Shown here one piece after another: positions 47,527-47,550 of a DNA stretch of 47,550 bases. The DNA comes from Phenylobacterium sp. (GTDB lineage: Bacteria > Pseudomonadota > Alphaproteobacteria > Caulobacterales > Caulobacteraceae). The notes under the pieces were generated by a model, which saw nothing but the letters and a program-made list of their open reading frames with translations, did no database searches and was not told the DNA's origin. The stretch is taken from NCBI RefSeq assembly GCF_025351295.1, contig NZ_JANXWD010000077.1, positions 1 through 47,550 on the forward strand, given 5' to 3'. Positions within the stretch are counted from its first letter, which is position 1; each line of letters opens with the position of its first letter. Both the position numbers and the translations under genes were made by a program.

Positions 47527-47550
47527 ATGCCGCAGGATCGCGGTCAGGCG
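47527..47550 (+). CDS. Possible start of a gene cut by the window edge
   Basis: ATG at 47527 opens a frame MPQDRGQA that runs to the edge; the frame is also open upstream to about 47440. Base composition from 47340 on is lower in GC than the rest of the window, and the inverted repeat nearby suggests an insertion sequence. Some IS630-type transposases begin with a short leader before (A)YS.DLR; only eight residues are visible, so this is a weak guess. Confidence 0.15.

Noticed and set aside
1..47550. CRISPR arrays, prophage genes and complete insertion sequences
   Set aside because: No regularly spaced direct repeats, no phage structural or lysis genes and no full transposase gene were found; only partial edges.

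Overview
The window looks like chromosomal DNA of a high-GC alphaproteobacterium of the Caulobacteraceae (Caulobacter/Phenylobacterium type). The best evidence is the run at 32.9-38.7 kb: a protein-L-isoaspartate methyltransferase-like gene, a TolC/RsaF-type outer-membrane factor, popZ (the polar organizer of Caulobacter-like cells) and valS. This is the order I recall around popZ in Caulobacter crescentus. Other signs are heavy GTG/TTG start use, PEPxxW-type C-terminal sorting tails and strongly GC-biased third codon positions. No prophage, CRISPR array, rRNA or replication origin was seen. Both window edges look mobile: the left edge is probably the last codons of a transposase, and the right edge holds a lower-GC 18-bp perfect inverted repeat and an open frame cut by the edge.

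Layout. 0-5 kb: a CocE-type hydrolase, a LOG-family nucleotide hydrolase and an Atm1-type ABC exporter, flanked by two copies of a 117-bp composite palindrome. 5-10 kb: an adaptor-permease-acetyltransferase efflux operon (minus strand), divergent from a glyoxalase I across a spacer with a perfect palindrome. 10-13 kb: a ThuA-like protein, a DedA membrane protein, a stretch of decayed gene fragments and tRNA-Asn. 13-16.6 kb: a PEPxxW secreted protein, a candidate minus-strand small RNA, an Mpl-like murein-peptide ligase and an unknown membrane protein. 16.6-20 kb: a divergent acyl-CoA dehydrogenase / phosphotransferase / DUF6285 module with a gamma-glutamylcyclotransferase-like gene. 20-23.7 kb: a DHA2 drug exporter, a WYL regulator with its own palindrome, a 45-residue membrane protein and a VapBC toxin-antitoxin pair. 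23.8-32.4 kb: prolyl oligopeptidase, a CorA-like transporter, a glycosyltransferase with a helix-turn-helix-like tail, an SDR, DUF4126, a TylF-like methyltransferase and an RclA/mercuric-reductase-like flavoprotein. 32.7-38.7 kb: tRNA-Cys and the popZ neighbourhood. 38.7-47.3 kb: a lipoprotein plus helical-protein pair, an exported methyltransferase-like protein, an S10 peptidase, an NDH-2-like dehydrogenase, a BciA-like vinyl reductase, an alpha/beta hydrolase, a PsiE-like membrane protein and a second PEPxxW protein.

How the parts fit. Most of the window is housekeeping and envelope physiology: efflux, peptidases, surface proteins and cell-wall recycling. Genes are packed tightly. Four convergent pairs end within 1 nt of each other or share stop-codon bases, and two same-strand pairs overlap by GTGA. 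The items most worth a second look are the candidate small RNA upstream of mpl, the BciA homologue with no photosynthesis genes around it, the exported methyltransferase, the glycosyltransferase with an apparent winged-helix tail, the isoaspartyl methyltransferase-like protein without a recognisable SAM loop, and the 117-bp palindromes that supply stop codons. I found no clear multi-gene system that I could call new with confidence. All family calls were made by reading the translated sequence, without database searches.
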